A stretch of DNA of 64,000 bases, taken from the NCBI RefSeq assembly GCF_040111675.1, contig NZ_CP157794.1:5123501-5187500 (forward strand). Direction: 5' to 3'. Of this stretch, positions 54,056 through 62,219 are shown one piece after another. The DNA comes from Salinarimonas sp. (GTDB lineage: Bacteria > Pseudomonadota > Alphaproteobacteria > Rhizobiales > Beijerinckiaceae). Each line of letters starts with the position of its first letter. Position 1 is the stretch's first letter. The notes under the pieces were generated by a model. That model ran no database searches. It saw only the letters and a list, made by a program, of their open reading frames with translations, and was not told where the DNA came from. The translations under genes and the position numbers were made by a program.

Positions 54056-54753
54056 TCCTCGCGTCCGCCATCGCCGCGCTCCGCCAGGTCGCCTCCCCCG
54101 GCCTGCGCGGCATCCTTTGGAAGTCGATCGGGCTCACCCTGCTCCTGCTCGCGATCCTGTGGGCGGCGGCGACGCGCGGCGTCGACTGGCTGCTCGCGCA
54201 GGAAACCTGGACCGACGCCTATCCGTGGATCGATACGCTCGGCGTCGTGCTGGCCGGCGCGGGGCTCCTGATCGGCGTGCTCTACCTGATCCCGGGCGTC
54301 TCGGCGCTGGTCGCCTCGGTCTTCGCCGACGAGGCCGCGGCGGTGGTGGAGCGCACGGACTTCCCCGGCGACAAGCCCGGCACCGAGCTGCCGCTCCTGC
54401 CCTCCATCGTCTACGGCCTGCGCTTCTTCGGCGTGACGCTGCTGGTCAACCTGGTCGCGCTCGCGCTCCTGCTGGTGCCGCTCGTCAACATCGCGGCCTT
54501 CTTCCTGGCCAACGCCTACCTGCTCTCGCGCGAATATTTCGAGCTCGCCGCCGGCCGCCACCGCCCGCGGGCCGAGGCGATCGCGCTGCGCCGCCGCAAT
54601 GCGGGCCGGGTGTTCCTGGGAGGGGCGGTGATCGCGGGGTTCCTGCTGATCCCGATCGTCAACCTGGCGACGCCGATGTTCGGGGTCGCGCTGATGACGC
54701 ATCTGTACAAGCGGATCGAGCGGGCGGAGGGGAAGGGCGTTCGGGCAGTCTAG
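54052..54753 (+). CDS. EI24/CysZ-family membrane protein
   Basis: 233 residues, ATG 54052 overlapping hisA. Four or five hydrophobic segments, at about 25-43, 60-85, 125-155 and 180-205, are spaced as in EI24-domain proteins, with SALVASVFADEAAAVVERTDF and PLVNIAAFFLANAYLLSREYF as family-like blocks. CysZ homologues transport sulfate, but that assignment cannot be extended to this gene. Translational coupling to hisA is notable. It ends tail-to-tail on the CTAG shared with the next leftward gene. Confidence 0.85.
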   Translation: MILASAIAALRQVASPGLRGILWKSIGLTLLLLAILWAAATRGVDWLLAQETWTDAYPWIDTLGVVLAGAGLLIGVLYLIPGVSALVASVFADEAAAVVERTDFPGDKPGTELPLLPSIVYGLRFFGVTLLVNLVALALLLVPLVNIAAFFLANAYLLSREYFELAAGRHRPRAEAIALRRRNAGRVFLGGAVIAGFLLIPIVNLATPMFGVALMTHLYKRIERAEGKGVRAV

Positions 54754-54944
54754 CGGCAGCGCTTCGGCTTCGCCGAGCGCGCCTTCGGGCGCTCCGAACC
54801 CGGTTGATCGTCCGCGGGCCCCAGGCATGCGCGATGGAAGCGGCGCATGGTCGCGTCGTCGATCCCGCCGACGCGATGGATCGCTTCCATCGCCTTGTGC
54901 ACCGACCGGAGCCGGTTACTGCCGTATTTCGACGCCGCCGCCAT
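54750..54944 (-). pseudogene. Truncated HTH-type antitoxin/regulator remnant
   Basis: 64 codons from ATG 54944. Residues 1-40 (KYGSNRLRSVHKAMEAIHRV, then GGIDDATMRRFHRACL) match the N-terminal helix block of HigA-like antitoxins and related DNA-binding proteins, which continue after the conserved C-L with an HTH domain. Here the HTH is missing: the frame ends in a basic tail (GSERPKARSAKPKRCR) read through a palindromic GC-rich stretch. No toxin gene lies beside it. It is probably a decayed fragment, though a short expressed peptide is possible. Confidence 0.55.
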
Positions 54945-55027
54945 CGCGAACCCCTCTTCGGACGAAGCTTGACACGCCCGCCCCCGCCCGTCACCTCGGC
55001 CGTGACTCCTCCGCAACGGGAGCCCCC

Positions 55028-55423
55028 ATGCGCCCCCTCCTCATCGGCCTCCTCCTCACAGCCGTCCTCTTCGCCGTCTTCCACACCGCCGGCCCGCTGT
55101 TCTTCCTCGACACGACGGCGTCGTTCCAGGCGAACTTCGTCGCGGGCGGGGTCCTCGGCCTCGCGCTCGGGCTCGGGACGCCCTGGATCGCCGGGCGTCC
55201 GCGCACGCGGGCCGTGCGCGCCGCGGCCTTGATCCTCACCCCGCTTCTGCTCGTCATGGCGGCCGTCGCGTCGCATTTCGCGGTCTTCTTCCCCGCCCTC
55301 GATCCGGCCCTCGACAAGGTCTTCGGCTCGTGGATGCTGTGGGTGGCGGGCTTCGCGCTGATCGGCGCGCTGATCGTCGAGACGCGCGGGACGCGGAAGA
55401 GCACACCGGGAGAGACGCCATGA
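55028..55423 (+). CDS. Small four-helix membrane protein
   Basis: 131 residues, ATG 55028 with CGGGAG upstream; the open frame extends left without a better start. Hydrophobic helices at about 3-20, 38-54, 64-85 and 98-115 (PLLIGLLLTAVLFAVFHTAG, VLGLALGLGTPWIAG, AALILTPLLLVMAAVASHFA, WMLWVAGFALIGALIV). The gene overlaps mmsB by four bases, so the two are probably co-translated. No family recognised. Confidence 0.7.
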   Translation: MRPLLIGLLLTAVLFAVFHTAGPLFFLDTTASFQANFVAGGVLGLALGLGTPWIAGRPRTRAVRAAALILTPLLLVMAAVASHFAVFFPALDPALDKVFGSWMLWVAGFALIGALIVETRGTRKSTPGETP

Positions 55424-56313
55424 CGACCACCATCGCCTTCATCGGGCTCGGCAACATGGGCGGGCCGATGGCCGCCAACCTCGTGAAGGCGGGGCACGCC
55501 GTGCGCGGCTTCGACCTCTCCCCCGCGGCCCAGGACGCCGCCCGCGAGGCCGGCGCGAGCGTCGCGGCGAGCGCGACGGAGGCGGTGAGCGGGGCGGACG
55601 TCGTCGTCACCATGCTGCCCGCGGGCAGGCACGTGAAGGCGGTGTGGGAGGAGATCCTCCCCGCCTGCGCCGCGGGCGCGCTGCTGATCGATTCCTCCAC
55701 CATCGACGTCGACAGCGCGCGGGCCGCGCACGCCATGGCGGAGGCCGCCGGCTGCCTGTCCATCGACGCGCCGGTCTCCGGCGGGGTCGGCGGGGCGGCG
55801 GCGGGGACGCTGACCTTCATGGCCGGCGGATCGGATGCGGCCTTCGCCGAGGCGAAGCCGGTGCTCGAGGCGATGGGCAGGAAGATCGTCCATTGCGGCG
55901 GCCCCGGCGCCGGCCAGGCGGCGAAGATCTGCAACAACATGATCCTCGGCATCTCGATGATCGGCGTGGCCGAGGCCTTCGCGCTCGGCGAGACGCTCGG
56001 CCTCTCGCACCAGGCGCTGTTCGACGTGGCCTCGACCTCGTCGGGCCAGTGCTGGTCGCTGACCACCTATTGCCCGGTGCCGGGCCCGGTGCCGACCTCG
56101 CCCGCCAACAACGGCTACGAGCCGGGCTTTTCGGCCGAGCTCATGCTCAAGGACCTGCGCCTCGCCCAGGCCGCCGCCAATACGACCGGCGCCGCGACCC
56201 CGCTCGGCGCGGAAGCCGCGCAGCTCTACGCGCTCTTCGCCGGCCAGGGCCACGGCGGGCGGGATTTTTCGGCGATCGTGGAATGGCTGCGGGGGATGGG
56301 GGTCGGGAAGTAA
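55420..56313 (+). CDS. mmsB: 3-hydroxyisobutyrate dehydrogenase MmsB
   Basis: 297 residues, ATG 55420. It oxidises 3-hydroxyisobutyrate to methylmalonate semialdehyde with NAD in valine degradation. The Rossmann start is IAFIGLGNMGGPMAANLVKAG. The substrate motif is DAPVSGGVGGAAAGTLTFM, the catalytic lysine is in GQAAKICNNMILGISM, and the C-terminal FSAELMLKDLRLAQ is typical. Assignment as MmsB rather than a related beta-hydroxyacid dehydrogenase is supported by the VASTSSGQCWSLTTYCPVPG segment. A function in branched-chain amino-acid breakdown fits the nearby liv transporter. Confidence 0.93.
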   Translation: MTTTIAFIGLGNMGGPMAANLVKAGHAVRGFDLSPAAQDAAREAGASVAASATEAVSGADVVVTMLPAGRHVKAVWEEILPACAAGALLIDSSTIDVDSARAAHAMAEAAGCLSIDAPVSGGVGGAAAGTLTFMAGGSDAAFAEAKPVLEAMGRKIVHCGGPGAGQAAKICNNMILGISMIGVAEAFALGETLGLSHQALFDVASTSSGQCWSLTTYCPVPGPVPTSPANNGYEPGFSAELMLKDLRLAQAAANTTGAATPLGAEAAQLYALFAGQGHGGRDFSAIVEWLRGMGVGK

Positions 56314-56499
56314 GGCGGCTCACAGCCGCGTCCTGCTGCCGGCGTCCTGCAGAATGCCGTTCGCGGTGTGGCGGCCGCGCGCCCGCATCATGATGCCGCG
56401 CGGGGGCGATCTCGGCAACGGTTCCGGCCCCACCCCGTTGCGCCTGCCCCCTCGGGTCTCTATCTCAGCTGAAACCCCACTCCGCCAAGGTGTGACCCG

Positions 56500-56967
56500 A
56501 TGGATCTCCTCAAGCTGGTCGCGTTCGACGAGGAAGACCTCGCCGTATTGTCGGCCCACCTCCAGGACGCCGCTCTGCGCGTGGAGGACGTCGCCTTCCT
56601 GCCCAAGGAGCGCCGCTTCGCGCTGTGCGCGCGCCGCTTCGACTGGGAGAGCGACCCGGCCGAGCCCCCGCGCCGTCGCCTGACCGGCATCCATTTCGAC
56701 CGCGTGCAGAACGCGCGCTGCAGGAACATGGACCCGCGCCGCAAGGACGAGGTGCTCAACCTCCTCGCCGTCACCTTCGAGCCGACGACGGCTCCCTCCG
56801 GCGTCGTGACGTTGATCTTCTCGGAGGATCGCGCGATCCGGCTCGAGGTCGAGTGCATCGAGGCGCAGATGAAGGACATGGGCCCGGTCTGGGAGGTGGA
56901 GAGCCGCCCGGAGCACGCGCCGCCCGTGATCCTCGACCAGGCCCCCGCGTCCGGGGGCAAGGCCTGA
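56500..56967 (+). CDS. DUF2948 family protein
   Basis: 155 residues, ATG 56500. Typical of DUF2948: starts DLLKLVAFDEEDLAVLSAHL, then QDAALRVEDVAFLPKERRF, RRLTGIHFDRVQNARCRNM, and ends near AIRLEVECIEAQMKDMGP. Members are conserved in alphaproteobacteria directly upstream of hisD. The function is unknown. It shares one base with the hisD ATG (TGATG at 56965-56969), so translation is coupled. Confidence 0.92.
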   Translation: MDLLKLVAFDEEDLAVLSAHLQDAALRVEDVAFLPKERRFALCARRFDWESDPAEPPRRRLTGIHFDRVQNARCRNMDPRRKDEVLNLLAVTFEPTTAPSGVVTLIFSEDRAIRLEVECIEAQMKDMGPVWEVESRPEHAPPVILDQAPASGGKA

Positions 56968-58259
56968 TGCCCGTTCGTCTCGATGCGCGCGCGGCGGAGT
57001 TCGGCCGCGCCTTCGACGCGCTCCTCGGCATGAAGCGCGAGATCTCGGAAGAGGTGGACGACGTCGTGCGCGCCATCATCGCCGACGTCGTCGCCCGCGG
57101 CGATAAGGCCTTGATCGACTACACGCAGCGCTTCGACCGGCTCTCGCTCACCCCCGGGACCCTGCGGGTCACCGACGGCGAGCTCGAGGCGGCGGCCGCC
57201 GCCTGCGACGCCGACACACTGGCGGCGCTCCACCTCGCCAAGGAGCGCATCGAGACCTACCACGCCGCCCAGAAGCCGGCGGACACGCGCACCACAGACG
57301 CCCTCGGCGTCACCATGGGCTGGCGCTGGACCGCGGTCGAGGCGGCCGGGCTCTACGTGCCGGGCGGCACGGCGAGCTATCCTTCGTCCGTTCTGATGAA
57401 CGCCGTGCCGGCGCGTGTCGCCGGCGTCGAGCGCATCGTCATGGTCGCGCCGACGCCGGACGGGAAGGTCAACCCGCTGGTGCTCGCCGCCGCCAAGGTG
57501 GCGGGCGTCGACGAGGTCTACCGCATCGGCGGGGCCCAGGCGATCGCGGCGCTCGCCTTCGGCACCGCGACGATCGCGCCGGTGGCGAAGATCGTCGGCC
57601 CGGGCAACGCCTACGTCGCCGCCGCCAAGCGCCGCGTCTTCGGGCAGGTGGGCATCGACATGATCGCCGGCCCCTCCGAGGTGCTGATCCTCGCCGACGG
57701 CGACGCCAACCCGGACTGGGTCGCGGCCGACCTCCTCGCCCAGGCGGAGCACGACACGGCGGCGCAGGCGATCCTCGTCACCGACAGCCCCGCCCTGGCG
57801 GACGCGGTGGAGGCCGCCGTCGAGCGGGCGCTCGCCACGATGTCCCGCGCCGAGATCGCCCGCGCTTCCTGGCGGGACTACGGCGCCATCGTCGTCGTGC
57901 CGGATCTGGACGGCGCGATCCCGCTCGTCGACCGGCTGGCGCCGGAGCATCTCGAGATCGAGACGGCGGACCCCGAGCGCCTGGCCGCGAAGGTCCGCAA
58001 CGCCGGCTCGATCTTTCTCGGCGCCCATACGCCGGAGGCCATCGGGGACTATGTCGGCGGGCCGAACCACGTGCTGCCCACCGCCCGCTCGGCGCGCTTC
58101 TCCTCGGGCCTCTCGGTGCTCGACTTCATGAAGCGCTCGTCGATCCTCTCCTGCACGCCCGACGCCCTGCGGGCGCTGGGGCCCGCGGCGATCGCGCTGG
58201 GGAAGAGCGAGGGCCTCGACGGCCACGCGCGCTCGGTGGCGATCCGGCTCAATCTCTGA
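56967..58259 (+). CDS. hisD: Histidinol dehydrogenase HisD
   Basis: 430 residues, ATG 56967. It carries out the last two oxidations of histidine synthesis. The family block VEAAGLYVPGGTASYPSSVLMNAVPA, the central KIVGPGNAYVAAAKRRVFG and AGPSEVLILADGDANP, and the zinc-binding region LAPEHLEIETAD to YVGGPNHVLPTARSARF, are all present, with catalytic E/H residues conserved. It is separated from hisB-H-A by about 3 kb that includes mmsB. Confidence 0.97.
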   Translation: MPVRLDARAAEFGRAFDALLGMKREISEEVDDVVRAIIADVVARGDKALIDYTQRFDRLSLTPGTLRVTDGELEAAAAACDADTLAALHLAKERIETYHAAQKPADTRTTDALGVTMGWRWTAVEAAGLYVPGGTASYPSSVLMNAVPARVAGVERIVMVAPTPDGKVNPLVLAAAKVAGVDEVYRIGGAQAIAALAFGTATIAPVAKIVGPGNAYVAAAKRRVFGQVGIDMIAGPSEVLILADGDANPDWVAADLLAQAEHDTAAQAILVTDSPALADAVEAAVERALATMSRAEIARASWRDYGAIVVVPDLDGAIPLVDRLAPEHLEIETADPERLAAKVRNAGSIFLGAHTPEAIGDYVGGPNHVLPTARSARFSSGLSVLDFMKRSSILSCTPDALRALGPAAIALGKSEGLDGHARSVAIRLNL

Positions 58260-58293
58260 ACGACGCCGGCCGGCGCGCGAGGGGCTCGACCTC

Positions 58294-59619
58294 TCACACC
58301 GGCGGGCGGGCCGTGCCGGTCTTCTCCGGCAGGATGCCGCGGGGCGAGAAGCGCAGCACGGTGAGCAGGATCGCGCCCATCAGGAACAGGCGCAGGTGCG
58401 GCGCGGAATCGATCAGGTGCTGGCGCAGCGCGTCGCCCTGCTCCATCCCGGCCGTGATCGTGCTCATCAGCCACAGGCCCGCCGGCTCCGCCTGCACCCA
58501 GACGAACCAGATCACGAAGGCGCCGAGCACGGCGCCCATGTTGTTGCCCGACCCGCCGAGGATCACCATCACCCAGATCAGGAAGGTGAAGCGCAGCGGG
58601 TTGTAGGTGCCCGGCGTGAACTGGCCGTCGAGCGTCACCAGCATCGCGCCGGCGAGGCCGACCACGGCCGATCCGATGACGAAGACCTGCAGATGCCGGC
58701 GGGTGACGTCCTTGCCCATGGCGGCGGCCGCGTCGCGATTGTCGCGGATGGCGCGCATCATCCGGCCCCAGGGCGAGTTCAGCGCCCGCTCGGCCAGGAC
58801 GAGCAGCACGATCAGCACGACGGCGAACAGCGCGGTGTAGACGAGGGACACCGCGAGCGAGGAGGCCGTCGTCGCCGGCAGGCCGAGCCCGGTGGCGAAA
58901 TCGACGAAGGCGGGGTCCTGCTGCAGCGCGATCTCGTAGGGCGCCGGGCGCGGCAGGCCGGTGACGTTCTTGACGCCGCGGGTGAGCCAGGCCTCGTTCT
59001 TGAGAAGCGCGAGGATGATCTCGGAGATGCCGAGCGTGGCGATGGCGAGATAATCCGAGCGCAGGCCGAGCGCCACCTTGCCGATCAGCCAGGCCCCGCC
59101 CGCCGCGAACAAGGCGCCGACGATCCAGGCGAGCAGGATCGGCAGGCCCAGCCCGCCGAGATAGCCGGTCGACGCGCTCTCGTAGCCCTCGATCGCCTCC
59201 GTCGCCTGGTCGCCGAAAAAGCGGATGACGAAATACCCGACCACGACGACGAGCAGGGTCGCGAGCGTGCGCCGGCCGCTCGGCAGCTTCGCCCGCACCA
59301 GGAGCGCCGCGCCGATCGTGGCGAGCAGCGCCAAGGCCGCGAAGAGAAGGTTCCACGAGCCCGCCGCCCATGCGCCCGGGACCGGGGGCATCGAGACGAT
59401 CACCGCCGCGACGCCGCCGAGCGCGGCGAAGCCCATGACGCCGACGTTGAAGAGGCCGGCATAGCCCCATTGCATGTTCACGCCGAGCGCCATGATCGCC
59501 GAGATCAGCGACAGGTTCAGGATCGCGAGCGCGAGCGTCCAGCTCTGGAAGAACCCGACGCCGAGGAGCGCCGCCGCCATCGCGGCGAAGGCGAGGGGAG
59601 TGCGAAGCGCCGGGCTCAT
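58294..59619 (-). CDS. livM: Branched-chain amino-acid ABC transporter permease LivM
   Basis: 441 residues, ATG 59619 overlapping livH by four bases. It is a polytopic permease with about ten hydrophobic helices. Family markers are SLISAIMALGVNMQWGYAGLFNVG, then DYLAIATLGISEIIL, NSPWGRMMRAIRDNRDAAAAMGKD and MVILGGSGNNMGAVLGAF. It is longer than typical LivM because of a roughly 70-residue periplasmic loop (about 100-165). It is the last gene of the leftward transport unit. Confidence 0.93.
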   Translation of the reverse strand: MSPALRTPLAFAAMAAALLGVGFFQSWTLALAILNLSLISAIMALGVNMQWGYAGLFNVGVMGFAALGGVAAVIVSMPPVPGAWAAGSWNLLFAALALLATIGAALLVRAKLPSGRRTLATLLVVVVGYFVIRFFGDQATEAIEGYESASTGYLGGLGLPILLAWIVGALFAAGGAWLIGKVALGLRSDYLAIATLGISEIILALLKNEAWLTRGVKNVTGLPRPAPYEIALQQDPAFVDFATGLGLPATTASSLAVSLVYTALFAVVLIVLLVLAERALNSPWGRMMRAIRDNRDAAAAMGKDVTRRHLQVFVIGSAVVGLAGAMLVTLDGQFTPGTYNPLRFTFLIWVMVILGGSGNNMGAVLGAFVIWFVWVQAEPAGLWLMSTITAGMEQGDALRQHLIDSAPHLRLFLMGAILLTVLRFSPRGILPEKTGTARPPV

Positions 59620-60629
59620 ATCACGCGTCCCCGCAGGATGCCGGTCGGCCGGATGAGCAGGACCAGGACCAGGATGATGAAGGAGATGGCGAACTTGTAG
59701 TCCGTCGAGAGCAGCTGGGCGAGCCCGTCCGGCATCCATTGCTCGGGAACGACGTATTGCAGCACACGGCGGTAGGCGTAGGTGAGCCCGACTTCCGAGA
59801 AGGCGACGACGAAGCCGCCGATCACCGCGCCGAAGGGCTTGCCGATGCCGCCCACGATGGCGGCGGCGAAGATCGGCAGGAGCAACTGGAAATAGTTGAA
59901 CGGCCGGAAGCTCTTGTCGAGCCCGTAGAGCACGCCGGCGAGGGTGGCGAGGGTCGCCGCCAGCGCCCAGGTGATCAGCACCACGCGCTTGGGATCGATG
60001 CCGGAGAGCAGCGCCAGGTCCTCGTTGTCCGAGAAGGCGCGCATCGCCTTGCCGGTGCGGGTGCGCTGCAGGAACCAGAACAGCGCCAGCATCGCGAGGA
60101 TGGCCACGACGACCGTCAGGAGCTGGCTCGATCGCAGCGCCAGGCCCTCGTCGAGCCCGGTGAGGGCCTCGAACTCGTTGGGGCGGATGATGAAGCGCTC
60201 GCCGTCCTCGAAGCGTCGGTCCTCGACGCCGATGAAGAAGCGCACCAGCGCATTGTAGACGAACATCACCCCCACGGAGACGATGACGAAGACGACCGGC
60301 GCCGAGCGCCGCTGGCGGTAGAAGCGATAGACCACCCGGTCGGTGCCGAGCGCCAGCAGCACGGCGGCGAGGACGCCGAGCGGCAGGACGAGGAGCGCCG
60401 TCGGCAGCGGGTGAATGCCGATGCCCATCGCCTGCAGCCACCAGGTTCCCAGGATCGTCGCCATGGTCCCGAAGGCCATCAGGTCGCCGTGCGCGAAGTT
60501 CGAGAAGCGCAGGACGGCGTAGATCAGGGTGACGCCGAGCGCGCCGAGCGCGAGCTGCGCGCCGTAGGCGGCGGCCGGGATGATTACGAAATTCGACAGC
60601 ACCACGAAGGCGTTGAGGAGATTCTCCAC
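59616..60629 (-). CDS. livH: Branched-chain amino-acid ABC transporter permease LivH
   Basis: 337 residues, ATG 60629. The second permease of the heterodimeric channel. Segments GALGVTLIYAVLRFSNFAHGDLMAFGT and TRTGKAMRAFSDNEDLALLSGID, then FAAAIVGGIGKPFGAVIGGF, are typical of LivH. A loop at about 120-160 (RFFIGVEDRRFEDGERFIIR) is longer than in enteric LivH. It lies six bases after livF. Confidence 0.94.
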   Translation of the reverse strand: MENLLNAFVVLSNFVIIPAAAYGAQLALGALGVTLIYAVLRFSNFAHGDLMAFGTMATILGTWWLQAMGIGIHPLPTALLVLPLGVLAAVLLALGTDRVVYRFYRQRRSAPVVFVIVSVGVMFVYNALVRFFIGVEDRRFEDGERFIIRPNEFEALTGLDEGLALRSSQLLTVVVAILAMLALFWFLQRTRTGKAMRAFSDNEDLALLSGIDPKRVVLITWALAATLATLAGVLYGLDKSFRPFNYFQLLLPIFAAAIVGGIGKPFGAVIGGFVVAFSEVGLTYAYRRVLQYVVPEQWMPDGLAQLLSTDYKFAISFIILVLVLLIRPTGILRGRVI

Positions 60630-60635
60630 GGGTCG

Positions 60636-61340
60636 TCAGCCTCCGAGGAAGGTGCGGCGGACCTCCGGATCCGCGAGCAGCGCGGCGCCGGTGTCGGTGT
60701 AGCGGTTGCGGCCCTGGACGAGGACGTAGCCCCGGTCGGCGATCTCGAGCGCCTGGCGGGCGTTCTGCTCCACCATCAGGATGGCGATGCCGGTCGCGGC
60801 CACGTCGAGGATCTTGTCGAAGAGCTCGTCCATCACGATGGGCGAGACGCCCGCGGTGGGCTCGTCGAGCATCAGCACCTTCGGCTTCGTCATCAGCGCG
60901 CGGCCCACCGCCACCTGCTGGCGCTGCCCGCCGGAGAGCTCGCCCGCCGGCTGGCGGCGCTTCTCGCGCAGGATGGGGAAGAGCGCGAAGACCTGCTCCA
61001 TCGTCTCCCGATAGTCGTCGGTCCGGATGTAGGCGCCCATCTCGAGGTTCTCCTCGACGGTGAGGGCGCGAAACACGTTGTTCGTCTGCGGCACGAAGCC
61101 CATCCCGGCGACGACCCGCTCCTGCGGCGACAGGGCGGAGATGTCGCGCCCGTCGAGCGTGATCGATCCCAGCCGCAGCGACAGCATGCCGAAGATCGCC
61201 TTCATGGCGGTGGACTTGCCCGCGCCGTTCGGCCCGACGATGACGGCGATCTCGCCCCTCTCCACCCCGATCGTGCAGTCGTGGAGGATGTCGGCGCCGC
61301 CGTAGCCGCCGGTCATGTGCGCGCCCGCGAGGAAGCTCAT
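60636..61340 (-). CDS. livF: Branched-chain amino-acid ABC transporter ATP-binding protein LivF
   Basis: 234 residues, ATG 61340 overlapping livG by four bases. Walker A VGPNGAGKSTAMKAI, signature LSGGQRQQVAVGRALM, Walker B VLMLDEPTAGVSP, and the H-loop replaced by the family's MVEQNARQAL. NVFRALTVEENLEMGAYI is characteristic of LivF. It pairs with LivG to power the importer. Confidence 0.95.
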   Translation of the reverse strand: MSFLAGAHMTGGYGGADILHDCTIGVERGEIAVIVGPNGAGKSTAMKAIFGMLSLRLGSITLDGRDISALSPQERVVAGMGFVPQTNNVFRALTVEENLEMGAYIRTDDYRETMEQVFALFPILREKRRQPAGELSGGQRQQVAVGRALMTKPKVLMLDEPTAGVSPIVMDELFDKILDVAATGIAILMVEQNARQALEIADRGYVLVQGRNRYTDTGAALLADPEVRRTFLGG

Positions 61341-62158
61341 GCGGACGCTCCCGGCTGGGCGGCGGGCGCATCGGGCCGCTCCGTGCGCGGGCGACGCTTC
61401 TTCAGGCCCCGCCCGAGATAGGCCTCGATCACGCGCTCGTCGGCGCGCACGGCGTCCGGATGCCCTTGGGTGAGGACCGAGCCCTCCGCCATGACGATGA
61501 CGGGGTCGCACAGGCGCCCGATGAAGTCCATGTCGTGCTCGATCATGCAGAAGGTGTAGCCGCGCTCGCGGTTGAGCCGCTCGATGGCGTGGCCGATGGT
61601 CTTGAGCAGCGTGCGGTTCACGCCCGCGCCGACCTCGTCCAGGAAGACGATCTTGGCGTCGACCATCATGGTGCGGCCGAGCTCGAGCAGCTTCTTCTGG
61701 CCGCCGGAGAGATTGCCGGCGAGCTCGTCGGCGACGTGGTTGAGGTGCAGGAAGTGCAGAACCTCCTCCGCCTTCTCGTAGAGCGCCCGCTCCTGGGCGG
61801 CGATCTCCTTGCGGCGGAACCAGGCGTTCCACAGCGTCTCGCCGGTCTGGCGATCGGGCACCGTCATCAGGTTCTCGCGCACCGTGAGCGTCGGGAACTC
61901 GTGGGCGATCTGGAAGGTGCGCAGCAGGCCGCGGCGGAACAGGGCGTGCGGCGGCAAGCCGGTGACGTCCTCGCCGTCGAGATAGACGCGCCCCGCCGTC
62001 GGCGCGTAATGGCCGGCGATGACGTTGAACAGCGTCGTCTTTCCGGCGCCGTTGGGGCCGATCAGCCCGGTGATCGAGCCTTTCTCGATCTTCAGGCTCG
62101 CCCCGTTGACGGCCTTGATGCCGCCGAAGCTCAAGTGCAGGTCGTCGACGCGGATCAT
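61337..62158 (-). CDS. livG: Branched-chain amino-acid ABC transporter ATP-binding protein LivG
   Basis: 273 residues from ATG 62158, because GAGGG sits nine bases upstream; earlier in-frame starts (62167, 62215) fit less well. Walker A IGPNGAGKTTLFNVIAG, signature LSGGQKKLLELGRTMM, Walker B IVFLDEVGAGVN, H-loop MIEHDMDFIGRL. The usual proline after the Walker B glutamate (DEP) is valine here (DEV). It has a basic C-terminal extension (GLKKRRPRTERPDAPAAQPG) absent from most LivG proteins. Confidence 0.94.
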   Translation of the reverse strand: MIRVDDLHLSFGGIKAVNGASLKIEKGSITGLIGPNGAGKTTLFNVIAGHYAPTAGRVYLDGEDVTGLPPHALFRRGLLRTFQIAHEFPTLTVRENLMTVPDRQTGETLWNAWFRRKEIAAQERALYEKAEEVLHFLHLNHVADELAGNLSGGQKKLLELGRTMMVDAKIVFLDEVGAGVNRTLLKTIGHAIERLNRERGYTFCMIEHDMDFIGRLCDPVIVMAEGSVLTQGHPDAVRADERVIEAYLGRGLKKRRPRTERPDAPAAQPGASA

Positions 62159-62219
62159 GACGCACATCCCTCGTGCGACGCCGGCCCGGGCGGGCCCGGG
62201 CCGGCGCGCGTTCACGCGA

